The notes beneath the pieces were generated by a model that ran no database searches, had not been told where the DNA came from, and was given only the letters and a program-made list of their open reading frames with translations. From Euphorbia lathyris (taxonomy: Eukaryota > Streptophyta > Magnoliopsida > Malpighiales > Euphorbiaceae), in the NCBI RefSeq assembly GCF_963576675.1, contig NC_088916.1, positions 76,401,501 through 76,465,500 on the forward strand: a DNA stretch of 64,000 nt. The letters run 5' to 3'. Of the stretch, positions 9,194-20,700 are shown piece by piece. Made by a program: the position numbers and the translations under genes. Position 1 is the first letter of the stretch. Every line of letters begins with the position of its first letter.

Positions 9194-12037
9194 ATATTGA
9201 CTTCTCAACCCGCATGACAGCCTATAAAATCCTCCCACCGAGGATCCGTAGGAAGCCCTATTCTGATGCCTACTAGATTAAAGGGTGCTCGATGGGTTGA
9301 TAAGTTATCAAATATCTTCACACACACTCCCCTCTCACCGAGAATCCTCGATCCTCCTTTTTCAACAAATTGAAAAAACCCATGTCTACCCCACTACGCA
9401 ATGGTAGAAGACCCAAACAAGCATTGCATTCTATTTATATGTATGATGGATCTTTATAACGAGGATAATGGGATGATGTGCAAACTTTTTCCCACCATCC
9501 TGTAGGGAGTAGCACAAGAGTGGTACAAAGAACTTGTCACAGGATCCATAAACTCCTTCAGGCACCTTAATGATCTCTTTATGGTTTGATTTTTTGGAGC
9601 AGTTAAAGCCAGAAGAATCAACATTGACTTGCATGATGTTCGACAACAAACCATAGATCCACTCCATAACTACCTCACACGATTTCACAAAATGTCCTCC
9701 TTTGTCAAATCCTTGAATCTAGAAGTCGCCATCGATGTTTTAGCCAAAGGAACTACTTATGAGGTACTGAGACATAAATGCTACATTGCCCCAATTTGAA
9801 CCTTCACGGATCTAATGGCCATGAGCCAAAGCTTTATTCGATATGATGATAGCAAACTGCTAGCTGATTATGTAAAGGCAAAAAAAGAAAAAACCCTACA
9901 TAGAATCCCGATAAGAGAACAAGGTAAAGTAAGCGGAGGATAGATGGAAATCCCCACCTATTAGACAATTGGCACAAAAGGCATGGTCAAGTCGATAACA
10001 CCAACAAAGTTCCTCAGTCTACTCCTAAACACATGGGTGCTAATTCCATCCTCCTTGTCAAGAAAGGCCAGGTCGACCTCCATCAAGTCAAAATCCAAGA
10101 ACCAACCCTCCTTATTTTACTAAATCATTGCACTGACAAGGAATAAAAGAAATGATGTAAGAAAAATGACAAAGCTAAAAACATATACATAAGAAATATA
10201 GTGAGTACACCCACTCCACTACTCAAGAGAATATCTATTGTTCTCGATCTTAGTTCTCTCAACAAGCTTTACTTTCTTGAGAGTAAAACCATGCTCTCCG
10301 AGCACATTCCTCATATGATCGTGATCCAAACCAGGAATCCTCGAGATCCTTCACCCCATTTAGATCGAATGGCATTTGTTTAAAAATTATGCCAGCATCA
10401 CATCTACACAATGGGTCAGAGGGTGAGGTTGCCTTGTAGTCCCCATAAGCTATTGCTATATTTCTTGATCAACCTTATGAGTCGCCTTTCCAAGCATTTG
10501 GGTATCTCTGTTCTTAGGGGAAAGGTTCTAGTTGGTAATGAATGAGAAAGGGCTCCATTTCCTCATGATGATGAGCTTGTTCCGCCACTCGAAAATCTTG
10601 TTTTTTTATCATTGTCGATATGTGGGAAGCTCTGCATCTTCCAACTGACATGGCAAGGTCTTACATCTTGAGAAGGGATGTGAAGTTGCCTCACTAAAGT
10701 CATAGTAAGTCTTTACCCTCCTTGGTGGAAAAATTGATACATGGCCACCAGTTGAGACCAAGAAATATGGGTAATTTGGCTCAGAGTGAAGTTCAAATTG
10801 TGCAAAACCTCTTGAAAAAAGGAAGAAAAGAACTCAGAAGCTATAATCTAATTGGGCCTTATATAATATGAAGGCGTTATCCTCCATTTTGATATTGGTT
10901 CAGACATCAAGTCTTGAAGCCTCAAGTGTGAAGGCTCCTCCCACCCGATATACGATGGCTATTAAGGCCACGTCATCGGGGTAAGTATTCTCCCAACCTC
11001 GCATATAAGGTAACATTTCTCACGTGGAGTGGGGCACTCACAGTGGTTGAATCGAGTTCCCAAACCATTCTAGGGGCTCTTGTCATGCCATATTTTGGCC
11101 TTCGCCTCTTGATACATGTCGGGGAGATCTTTGTTGGCCTCTTTGAACATTAGAGAACATAAAAAAATCCTTGGTATACCATGCTATGGTGGGGAAGAAG
11201 ACACTATTGTAGCTTGTAACAACCTTAAGCTTCTTCAATTTATCATACGAAAATCTTTACTTAACTCGCTAGAATCGCTCATCCAGGAAACTTTTAAAAA
11301 GGGGGAAATTTTCGGCCTTTAACAACTAATGATCTCAGAGGGCAATTCCGAGTTTTATAAGGAAAGATGTGTGAGAATTCACACACTAGCGAGACAAAGA
11401 AGACAAAACAAATATGAAAATGAGTCTGAAAGAAGACTAACCTGAACATAAAAGACCTTTTCATTTCTAGGATAAGATGAAGAACCTGAATACCTTTTTC
11501 CTCTTTATATCGAGTTTCACCGAAGATGAAAAGGTTTTGCCATTCAGTCTAAGTCTATATACCTTTCCACTTCCAAGTAACAGTTATCCTTACCAAACGA
11601 CAAGCCCTAACTTCCCAACAGACAATAGTCAGTTTGCGAGATAAGTGCAAAAGATGACCGCAGTGATGTCCCATCACACTAAATGATTGGGGCTAAGCAA
11701 TTGGGGGGGAGGGGGGGAGGACATCTGTTTCGGACTCATTTTACCCCTTATATCGATTCGCTCCAAAAAGGCCCATTAGGAAAGCATGGCCAAGACTCAA
11801 ACATTTAAAGTCACTTCATCGCCAAACCCCTGACAGAATGGTACTTTCACAATCACTCACACCTATAAAAAAAAGAGATAACTCTCTCTCACTCTTCATT
11901 ATGAGCTCATCATAGAGTTTCCTTTTATATCCACACCATATTGACTTTAATATCAAAGTTTACATCGGGACTCATCCCAATACAGATCAACATTCTCAAG
12001 AGAAGTCAAACATCGAGAAATTGGACCAAACTCAACA
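9194..12037 (+). mobile_element. Old gypsy element, right part (host of the copia insertion)
   Basis: The gag relic (9440-10150) is followed by about 1.5 kb without recognisable domains (10200-11690), then a G-rich polypurine-like tract (11702-11720) and a candidate 3' LTR at 11726-12037 (about 312 bp, TGTTT...AACA). No reverse transcriptase or integrase is visible, so either pol was deleted or decay is too deep. The LTR call rests on the tract plus TG/CA ends; its partner is outside the window. Confidence 0.5.
9440..10150 (+). pseudogene. Ty3/gypsy gag relic (Retrotrans_gag domain)
   Basis: Translating through stops and small frameshifts gives a clear gypsy capsid segment: GVAQEWYKEL, SINSFRHLNDLF, DPLHNYLTRFHKMSSFVKSLNLE and DVLAKGTTYEVLR type blocks in order, followed by a basic tail. 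This is the Retrotrans_gag family. Several in-frame stops (for example near 9510, 9588 and 9798) show it is dead. The copia LTR ends at 9193, so the 5' LTR and leader of this gypsy element must lie beyond the copia insertion, left of the window. Confidence 0.8.
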
Positions 12038-12880
12038 TCTACTGTTTGGAATAAGAAAATAAAAACATGAGAATACTAAATGATTTTTTTTTTATTAAGA
12101 CATGAGAATACACTTATTTATTTATTTTTCTTTACTGTAAAATCATGTTTTCAATTAAAATGGTTTTCTTCATGTGAAATTTATTTAATAGTTTTTGTTT
12201 TTTGGCGACAAAGATGGCAAACCAAAATCCACTTTGACACCCAATAGAAATTGCATTCCTCACTTGGCCATTCGTACGTGGACTAATCTCAGCATGCACT
12301 TTTGGGAGCTATCAATACTTATCCAATTTTTTTTATGGTTTATTACATTAGGACCCCTTCAATTTGTACCAAGAAAACAATTGACCCTATAAACTTATAG
12401 AATATTTCGTTAGCTCTGTAAACTTGTTTAAAGTGATATCAATAACTCCTAATCTACTTAGCATAGTAAGACACAATTTTGACGAATTAAAATATATATC
12501 AGTTTAAACAAGTTCATTTTGAGATTTTACCCAAATTATAATTGATTGAGAGTTTTATTTGACAAATTGAAAGATGATAAGTTTAATAAATAAAAATAAT
12601 TGAAAAACTCAAGGGCCTTAGGATATATTTTCCATATCCATATCCATATCAATCTCCAGTAAAAAAAATCTGTCATAAAAACAGTGATATATTTTTTCCG
12701 ACAAAATTGCAAATATAATATGCAGTTTTAATTAGAAACCACATAAAATAATTTGGGATTAAGTGGCTGAAATGCGTTCATCATAATGATTCTCTAGATC
12801 TCTCCTTCAAAAGATTCAATTGGTAAATACAGATCCAATACTGAATTAAAATTACTTTTTAAATTGAGAAATTATATATT
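12038..12880. other. AT-rich intergenic sequence with MITE-like debris
   Basis: There are no ORFs or RNA genes. The stretch around 12340-12480 shares a phrase (TTCGTTAG, then TTTAAAGTGATAT) with the interiors of the hAT-like elements at 36416-36701 and 39311-39647, so part of it is probably a diverged relative. The rest shows nothing recognisable. Confidence 0.5.
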
Positions 12881-13579
12881 GGTTCTTTTTGGTTTCACAT
12901 TTTTTTTTCCGGATCGGTATTTGGTTGGCAAAATTTTTATTTTTTCAAATTTGGTCGATAACGACTTCAAAATGAAAATTTTCAAAAATTAAATTATATT
13001 TTAAGCAACTTTAATTCCTTAACCTTTTAGGTTTGAGATTATTTAGTAGTTTGTTTTTTTATGAGAGGGAAATTTAATATTTAGAGAGAGAAAAAATTCT
13101 CAAAATGATGATTTTGAAAAATAAAAAAATGTGGTTCCATAGTAAATATGACATTAAACAACTTTAATTCTTGAAAATTTTCATTTTGAGATTGTTATGA
13201 GCCAAATTTGGCAAAGTCAATAAATTAACATTATCATTCATTTTTTCAAATCATAAAATTTTCGCGAATTAAAGTTGTTTAATATCATATTTACTATGGA
13301 ATCACATTTTTATTTTTCAAAATCATCATTTTTGGAGTTTTCCCTCTTTAAACATTAACTTTTTCTCTCATAAAAAAACATTTAAATGATCTCAAACCTA
13401 AAAAGTTGAAGAATTAAAGTTATTTAAATTATCATTTAATTCTTGAAGTTTTTTATTCGAGGTCGTTATCGTAAATTTGGCAAAGTCAACAAAAAAATGA
13501 AATTTCTGCAAACCACAAAATTCGGTTTGTAACAAAACAATTACGAATACCGATCTACAAAAACGTGAAACCATATACC
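12881..13579. mobile_element. Large foldback element (about 700 bp, arms about 330 bp)
   Basis: The left arm starts GGTTCTTTTTGGTTTCAC and the right arm ends GTGAAACCATATACC. The arms stay alignable inward through GATCGGTATT, GATAACGAC/GTCGTTATC and repeated CAACTTTAATTCTTGAA blocks to a loop near 13220-13250. There is no coding capacity. The long imperfect arms suggest a foldback or Mutator-type non-autonomous element. I could not define a target duplication. Confidence 0.7.
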
Positions 13580-15430
13580 ATTTATTTGAAATTAACCATT
13601 TTATTTATTATTCTATTTGGATTTTGCTTAAAGAAATTGTTTACCGGTCGGGCAGCATCTTATACACACTACTTCAAATCAAAGCTATGAAGAGAATATA
13701 TTAGATTAGTTTGGTGCATCACATTTCATATCACAAACATGTGACTCACGTTTCATGAGTATAAATTTTTACAACTCAACCCAAAAACTACACATATTGT
13801 AGGAAATTCTTAGGATATTCCGGAAATAATAAACCCGATGAATCAATTAATGTCACATCTATACATTTATTTATTTTTATATAAGTTATCTTTCATGTAA
13901 TTATATATTGTATGCAAAATGATTTTCATTACTCAAATGTACTATTTTTAAGAGTATACTAAAATTTATAATGATGCCTCAATTAACTGAATGATCAACT
14001 AAACAATGGAGCCATCAGAAAGAATTAAAGCTTTGAAATAAGAGATAATAAATGAACGTTAATCCGTAAAGACACAGAGATGGAAACTTCTACGGAAGAT
14101 ATGAGAAGAGAGTTCCAAGAAATGGGCCAAGGGGATTATTTCATCGTGCCAAAAAGACCTATTAATTTGTTAAACTAAGAGATACATCGCCAATTTTTTC
14201 TCAAATATGTCTCAAAGCTTGTAAACCCTAACTCTTAAAATTTCATTTTGAAGTTATTGGTAATGAAATTCTTAGTGATGAGTTGCATGTTTTTATGAAT
14301 AAGGAGAAGGAATTCTAATTTACGGAGAAATGGGTTGCATTGATTTTGTACGCGGTGAGATTAGAGAAACCTATGTTGGAAATAATGCCACCTATGTTTG
14401 ACAAAATACTATTATAACTAATTTCACTAGTATGCTTAAAGAGGATATACATATAGATCTTGAGGGAGGGAAGCGTGAAACTAGATTTGATCTTTGTCAT
14501 CGTGAAAAGAACAAAATACGTAGATGTGGAAAGTTATGGTGATGTGAGAGATGTTGGAGGATAAAATTTGTTAGGGAAGAGAACGTTAAATAGGTAGAAG
14601 GACTTGAAACAATGAATAATCAATGTGAGCTACGAAGAGAAATTTAAGTTGGAATGGACCACTTTAATGGATGTAAAGGGAAGTTTAAACCTACTCCTTT
14701 AGAGCATTTACTATGTTTTGTAAAGTACAATGATGAGAAGGAATCTATAGGTTTAGAGAAAAAACAACAAACAAGAGTTAGAAGGACGTGGTGTGACTGA
14801 TGAGTTTACGCGTAAAGGGAGTAATAGCTTGTGAAAAGTGAGATTGGGTTCGAGATGGAGAAAGCGAGTTTAAGAGTGGAGTTTTAGTTATTTGGTTAAG
14901 GTAAACGCAAACGTGGAGGTGGGGCATCAAAAGTATTATTGTAAAGATAAGAAGGAGTGGTTGGTACGTGCTGACTTCATTTGACGTTGGTGATGAATGG
15001 AAGGAGAATTGTAAGTTTGACTTATTATTATTATGAGGGTACGAGCTTTAGCTGAAGAAAGAAAAGAAACTTGAGGTCGAGTTTTCTTGAAGAATATGGC
15101 ATGATACAAAACATTTTTCACCTAATTGAAGAGAAGAGAAACGATAACGAACGTATCTTTGAAAAAAGGGAGAAATTTTGGAAACATGATAATGATTGAA
15201 AATATCGAGTCATCAATTATAATTGTATAAATTAAATCTCTGGTGACTAAGAAAGTCTACTTTAAACATAAAACTTTTTTTATATTTTTAATAGATTGAA
15301 ATCAGTTTGTTTTTATGTTTGATAGAGCAATTGTAAACACTTTATTCTAAATTATAAAAAATACAATTTTAAATACAGATGAAATGAATAGTGCTCGTTA
15401 TATGTTCACACACATCTAACTAATTTAGCA
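13580..15430. other. Unassigned intergenic stretch
   Basis: 14040-15200 is less AT-rich than its surroundings and has scattered short frames on both strands (for example 14315-14500 minus), all broken. I recognise no domain. It may be a decayed transposon coding region. A short sequence near 13795-13850 resembles the left end of the MITE family at 16391 and 63080. Confidence 0.4.
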
Positions 15431-15990
15431 TGAAGTTTAATGTGTACGATGACCCCAGGCATAGGCAAGGTCATCCCAAGTGTCAGGCCAAGCGTAGGCA
15501 AGGGCGGTGGCAAGGCTTCGAGGAGGATAGGGCTCGATTAGCCACGAGTGGTGAATAAGACATATCAATGTTCATTGATTGTGTGCTTCAAGTCGGCGTA
15601 AGAAACACTATAGGGGGACATGGTTCATCTGACATTGGATCTCCGCTAATCCTTGGGCCAGTTGTCAGAACTGGTTTAAGCGATCCACTCTAGTCCACTA
15701 AGGACTAAGAGAGTCGGGCATCCGGTATTTGGGAAGAAAGGCATGGAATTCCTACGAACACTTTGGGCTCTCGAGTTAGCCTATAGTGCGGGTCCTTTGT
15801 GAGGCGAGGTTTAACTACAGGGAGTCTCTCCAGAATGAATTACCGGCGGATGAATTGATGGGGTTCTTGATGTTTAAAGGGGGATAGATCCCTTCAATAG
15901 GAGTTGGCTGGCCGAGACTCGGGGAAATCTCAGCACCACACGAGGCTTTGACCTGCTCAGACCTGGTCCCGTGACATTTGGTATACGAGT
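15430..15990 (+). mobile_element. LTR-retrotransposon fragment with decayed primer site
   Basis: This GC-richer block stands out from its AT-rich surroundings. It ends in GTGACATTTGGTATACGAGTTCAA (last part near 15975-15995), which resembles the usual LTR end followed by the initiator-Met primer site TGGTATCAGAGC with several changes. The block is then probably the 3' part of an LTR. No coding region follows, so only a fragment survives. Confidence 0.45.
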
Positions 15991-16390
15991 TCAATAGTGA
16001 TAAATTAAAAAATAAGACCTCAATGCATAAAAATTGAAAGTATGATGAGATTCAATATGTGTTTTCTTTTTCCTATAAAAAAAGTAAATTGATAAGCATC
16101 TCATAATTGGCATGATAATGAAGGAAAGAAAAAGAATAAAAAAAGACATTAATTAAATATGTTCCAATGAGATGGGTTTGGTTTTATGTTTGCCATATTA
16201 TGAATATGAATCCCATTTTTGTAGATATATGGTGTGGATTCCACCATTTATTGGAATCCAATTACGAAAGCACCAACAAATTAATATACTTTTATATATT
16301 ATTCTCGAATAAAATCCTAATTATGCTTTCATTTTCATTCATTTCACAATTTTATCCTAAAATTGATAATTAATTTTACAAGTCAAGTGA

Positions 16391-16564
16391 GAAATTTTAC
16401 AGCACTCCGGGAATAATACATCCGACTAATGAAAATCGTTTTGAATATCACTACATGTGCATGATTGGTGTAAAGAAAAAATAAATATATATGTACCATG
16501 AATTAATTAGTCTGTCATGAAGTAATTAGTCAGGAATATTACTCTGAAAGTACCCTAAAATTTT
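16391..16564. mobile_element. MITE, copy A of the AAATTTTACA.ACTCC family
   Basis: The left end AAATTTTACAGCACTCC and the right end ...GTACCCTAAAATTTT are imperfect inverted repeats. The interior phrase AAAATCGTTTTGAATATCAC is shared with copy B at 63080-63231. It is about 175 bp and non-coding. The superfamily is unknown. Confidence 0.65.
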
Positions 16565-17720
16565 CTGTCAAGTGTATAACAATGTAATTATTTAGTCGCT
16601 AGTTACAACTTGTTGTACACGTGTCTAGTGTTGTATAATGAGCGGGAATTTTTAGTTAGGAAATCAGATGGCAGGGGCGGATACCGGGAGGGGCCCGAGG
16701 GGGCTCGGGCCTCTCCGGCCGCCAGAACCACCATTACCACGAGTAGTTTCGGCCTTCTATTTCCACAAAATTTGAAACCGTGGTGGTTCCGGCCCTCTGT
16801 TTACAAAAAAAAAAATATATTTGGTGCTGAATTAACATACCAAAATTGGTTCAGGTCCTGTTAGGTCATCTCTAACATTTTTTTTTTGCTTCTAAATTCA
16901 AAATTCTAATTCGAAATTTCTAAATTTTTTGGAACCACTCAGATTATAACACGTATATATACAAATTTTTTTGAATAAATTCGATTTAGCATAAAAAAAA
17001 TTTTACACACATATAAAAAAAATTAATGCTAAATTTTTTTATAAGAAAAGATTCTTCATCTCTAAGCTTCTTCATAATTTTTCATAAACCTTATAATTTA
17101 ATATAATACAAGTCAATTTTTTATTTTATATATCATAATAGCTATAGAAAGAGAGATCCTCGTACTATTAATTAATTACAAAAATGGATCAAATAAATAA
17201 ATGTTCTTTGAAATTAAGAACTATATATTGATTTTTTTGGAAGAGAGAACTATGTATTGATTGATACTGTAAAATATTTGTGTTGTGTGAAAGCAAAAAA
17301 AGCAATGAGCTTTTAGGAATTAGAATAATTTTCCAAATTAAATAAATAAAACATGTGGAAATGATATAATTAATTAATTAATTCAAATAATTAAGGATTA
17401 ATTAGTAATTACTCAATTTTGATCATTGATTAACCACCACAAAAAAACAATTTTTTGAATCTCTAAAATATAAAAAATATTAATTAATTAATATATATAA
17501 AATCTAGTAATAGTAATATTTTGTAAATGATAACCAAATAAGCAAGCATTAGTCTCTAAAATATAAAAATATTCCTGAGTGGGTTTTTAATTAATTTTTT
17601 TTTTTTTTACATAAAAATTTCAAGATTTTGATGCTTATAAGAAGGACATTTTTGCTTCTTAGTATCTCATTCACTTAGCATTATTTTCTCCTTCAAATAA
17701 TATACATTTAGAGAGAAAAT
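16565..17720. other. Upstream region of WAT1 gene 1
   Basis: The sequence is AT-rich and non-coding. 16670-16850 holds a GC-rich block (GGGGGCTCGGGCCTCTCCGG) of the type seen at hAT-like element ends. A TTATAAG at 17635-17641, about 85 nt before the start codon, is a reasonable TATA candidate because gene 2 has a TATA box at a similar distance. Confidence 0.4.
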
Positions 17721-20700
17721 ATGGAAAACCAAGCATCAAAGCTAAGTGATGTCTTCTACAAGATGAGACCTTATCTACTTATGATTTGCTTGCAATTCGG
17801 GTCGGCCGGAAATTACATAATAAGTATGGTAACTCTCAACCACGGCATGAATCGCTATGTCCTGATTGTCTACCGCAATGGGATAGCTGCGCTTGTTCTT
17901 GCTCCTTTCGCTTTAATATTCGAAAGGTTTTGGTCTTATCCATACACTATATATATTATATATTTATTCTTTATTAAATTACACCATGTATAGTTAGTAG
18001 ATATTTCGGTTACGAGTAGCTTTAGCGACAAATGTTTACTTGTTACGAAAAGAGCACTTCTAGCGACAAGTGTTTGCAAACCCTTATAATGCTATTATTC
18101 CATAGGCACCCCTCCCCTTGGTGGAGGGAAGGGGTGCACGACTGGTCCATTGCATCTTCACTCATCAGAATCCTCTTTAAAAGGGTTGGTTCCAATCGAC
18201 GAAAGAGCGGTTGTAGGAGTTCCAGTTACACTCACAAACCTTCTTCCCTAGCTTTGCCGCTACTTGATGATTATGTATAGAATCTAATCACCAGCCAATT
18301 TACGATAGGTTTTACCTCCGCAATTAATAGTTTTCAGCGACAATATTTGTTAAACCTCGTAATGCTATTGTAGCCGTAGATAAGGAATTGTCGAGTTTTG
18401 TTGTTAGGCGACACAACAATAATTTGTCGGGGATTTTATTTTTTGTGGATTAATTTATAGAAATAGAAATTTGATTATTTTTTTCTTCTATTGCAGGAAA
18501 ACAAGGCCAAAGATAACATTGCCAATTTTCTTTCAAATAATGGCACTTGGTTTTCTAGAGTAAGAATTATCCATTTATATAATAGTCATTAATTTTAAAT
18601 TAATATTATGAAATATTTAATTTATTTTTTTTAATATTCTATTAATTATATTATAAATATTACTTGAAAAAATAGGCCAGTTTTGGACCAAGGTTTTAGT
18701 TACTTGGGGATGCAATACACGACAACCGCGTATACTTCTGCCATCATGAATGCCGTTCCTTCCGTCACCTTTGTAATCGCAGTCATTCTTCGGTAAGACT
18801 TCGTACCTTTCCGTCGCTAATTATTATTTTAAGAAACCCAAATTTAAATTTAAATTTTTTATTTTTTTATCGTATTTTGATTTTCGTTAAAAAAAATAGT
18901 TATAAATAATTACTTTCTAAGCAAATACTTTATATCTACTTTTTCGAGTAAAACATATTTTCATATCCATTATTTTACTAAAAAAATACATATTTTTAAT
19001 ATCTCAGATATTTATTTTTGATACATAGTTTCAAATCGCGATATATATTTAAAATTTATGCGGTTTTTTTAAAACGAACAGGTTGGAACACATAAGGATT
19101 AAAGAGATAAGAAGCATAGCGAAAGTAGTTGGAACAATGGTAACATTTGGAGGAGCACTTCTAATGGCACTATACAAAGGCCCTCTCCTTAATTTGTTTA
19201 AATCAGCCGCTTCTCAACACGAAAATGCTGCCGATTCTGCCGCTAAACATTATGTTTCCGGCACTCTCCTAATCCTCCTGGGTTGTGTCGCCTGGTCCGC
19301 CTTTTATGTACTACAGGTAAATAAATACTTCTCCAATTTGACTTAAAAAAGCGGGTCTGGGGGGCTCATTTGCAACACCCCCAAACCCTAAAGCCCGTCT
19401 GGAACCACCCGTTTCAGGGTTAAATTCCAGTGGTTGGGGGTGCAACGGACTCCAGTGCACCCCTTGTTCCGCCACTAATATAAATACAATAAAAATGATA
19501 TTGTCTATGTGAATAATGCAGTCAATAACGTTGAAGAAGTATCCGGCGGAGCTCTCCCTCTCCACGTTGATATGTTTGTCCGGCACAATTCAGAGTTCCG
19601 CGGTGGCGCTGGCGGTTGTCCACCACCCAAGTGCTTGGGCTGTTGGCTGGGATTCTAGGCTTCTTGCTCCTGTTTACACTGTAAGATTAATTAATTAATT
19701 AATTAAGTATTAATTATTGTTAATTAAATTAATAAATAATGATTAGTTGGCTAATTTTTTTTTTTTTTTTATATTTCAGGGTGTTGTTACTTCTGGAATA
19801 ACTTATTATGTGCAAAGCATAGTGATGAAATCAAGAGGTCCAGTTTTTGTGACAGCTTTTAATCCTCTGTGTATGATCATTGTTGCTATTCTTGGCTCCA
19901 TTATTTTGGCTGAGAAGATTTATCTTGGAAGGTAATTAATTTTAATTATAATTAACCATTTTAATTATTTGAATTATTTTAATTAGTGAAATCGATTCAT
20001 CGGTTGGAAACAGTCAGTGACGAATACAAGACTGTTATTCTAGCGGAGCAATTTTACACATGAATATATAAAAAAATTCATGCTATCTTGCATCCCACAC
20101 CCCAATCTTTCGATAATAGGGAGGCTAAACCACCCTTGATAGGAGTGATTCCAGTAAAAGGGGCTAAGACCCTTCCATAGCGGAGCAGTTTTACAGATGA
20201 ATATATATATATAAAAAATTGACACTATCTTACACCCTGGACCCCAATCTTCCCATAATAGGGAGGCCGAAACCACCCCTGATAGGAGTGATTACAGTGA
20301 ACAGAGGGACTAAGGCTCTGTTCTTTATCGCTGAAAAAAACTGAACTGAACTGAACTGAATTGAACTGAACTGAACTGAACTGAACTGAATACTGCTGAA
20401 TACTGAACTGAATTTAACTGAATACTACTGAATACTGAACTTAACTGAATGCTACTGAACTTAACTGAATGCTACCGAACTTAACCGAACTTAACAATAA
20501 TGGACATTAATGAACTTATAATAATAATAATGGTTCTAATAAATTTAATAATATCAATAATAAATAAATATTGGACATTAATGAACTTATAATAATAATA
20601 ATGGTTCTAATAAATTTAATAATATCAATAATAAATAAATATATTATTAAAGATAAAACTAAATTGAATATCAAATAAAAGCCCGGGATGATAAAATCTT

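Noticed and set aside
11116..11322. 68-codon plus-strand ORF in the gypsy relic
   Set aside because: No match to gypsy pol or env motifs and no support from surrounding frames.
15430..15990. Possible structural RNA gene because of higher GC than surroundings
   Set aside because: No rRNA or snRNA signature; the end resembles an LTR followed by a decayed primer site, which explains it better.
19311..19586. Minus-strand ORF across the intron 4 / exon 5 boundary of WAT1 gene 1
   Set aside because: Antisense shadow of exon 5 and the hAT-like fragment.
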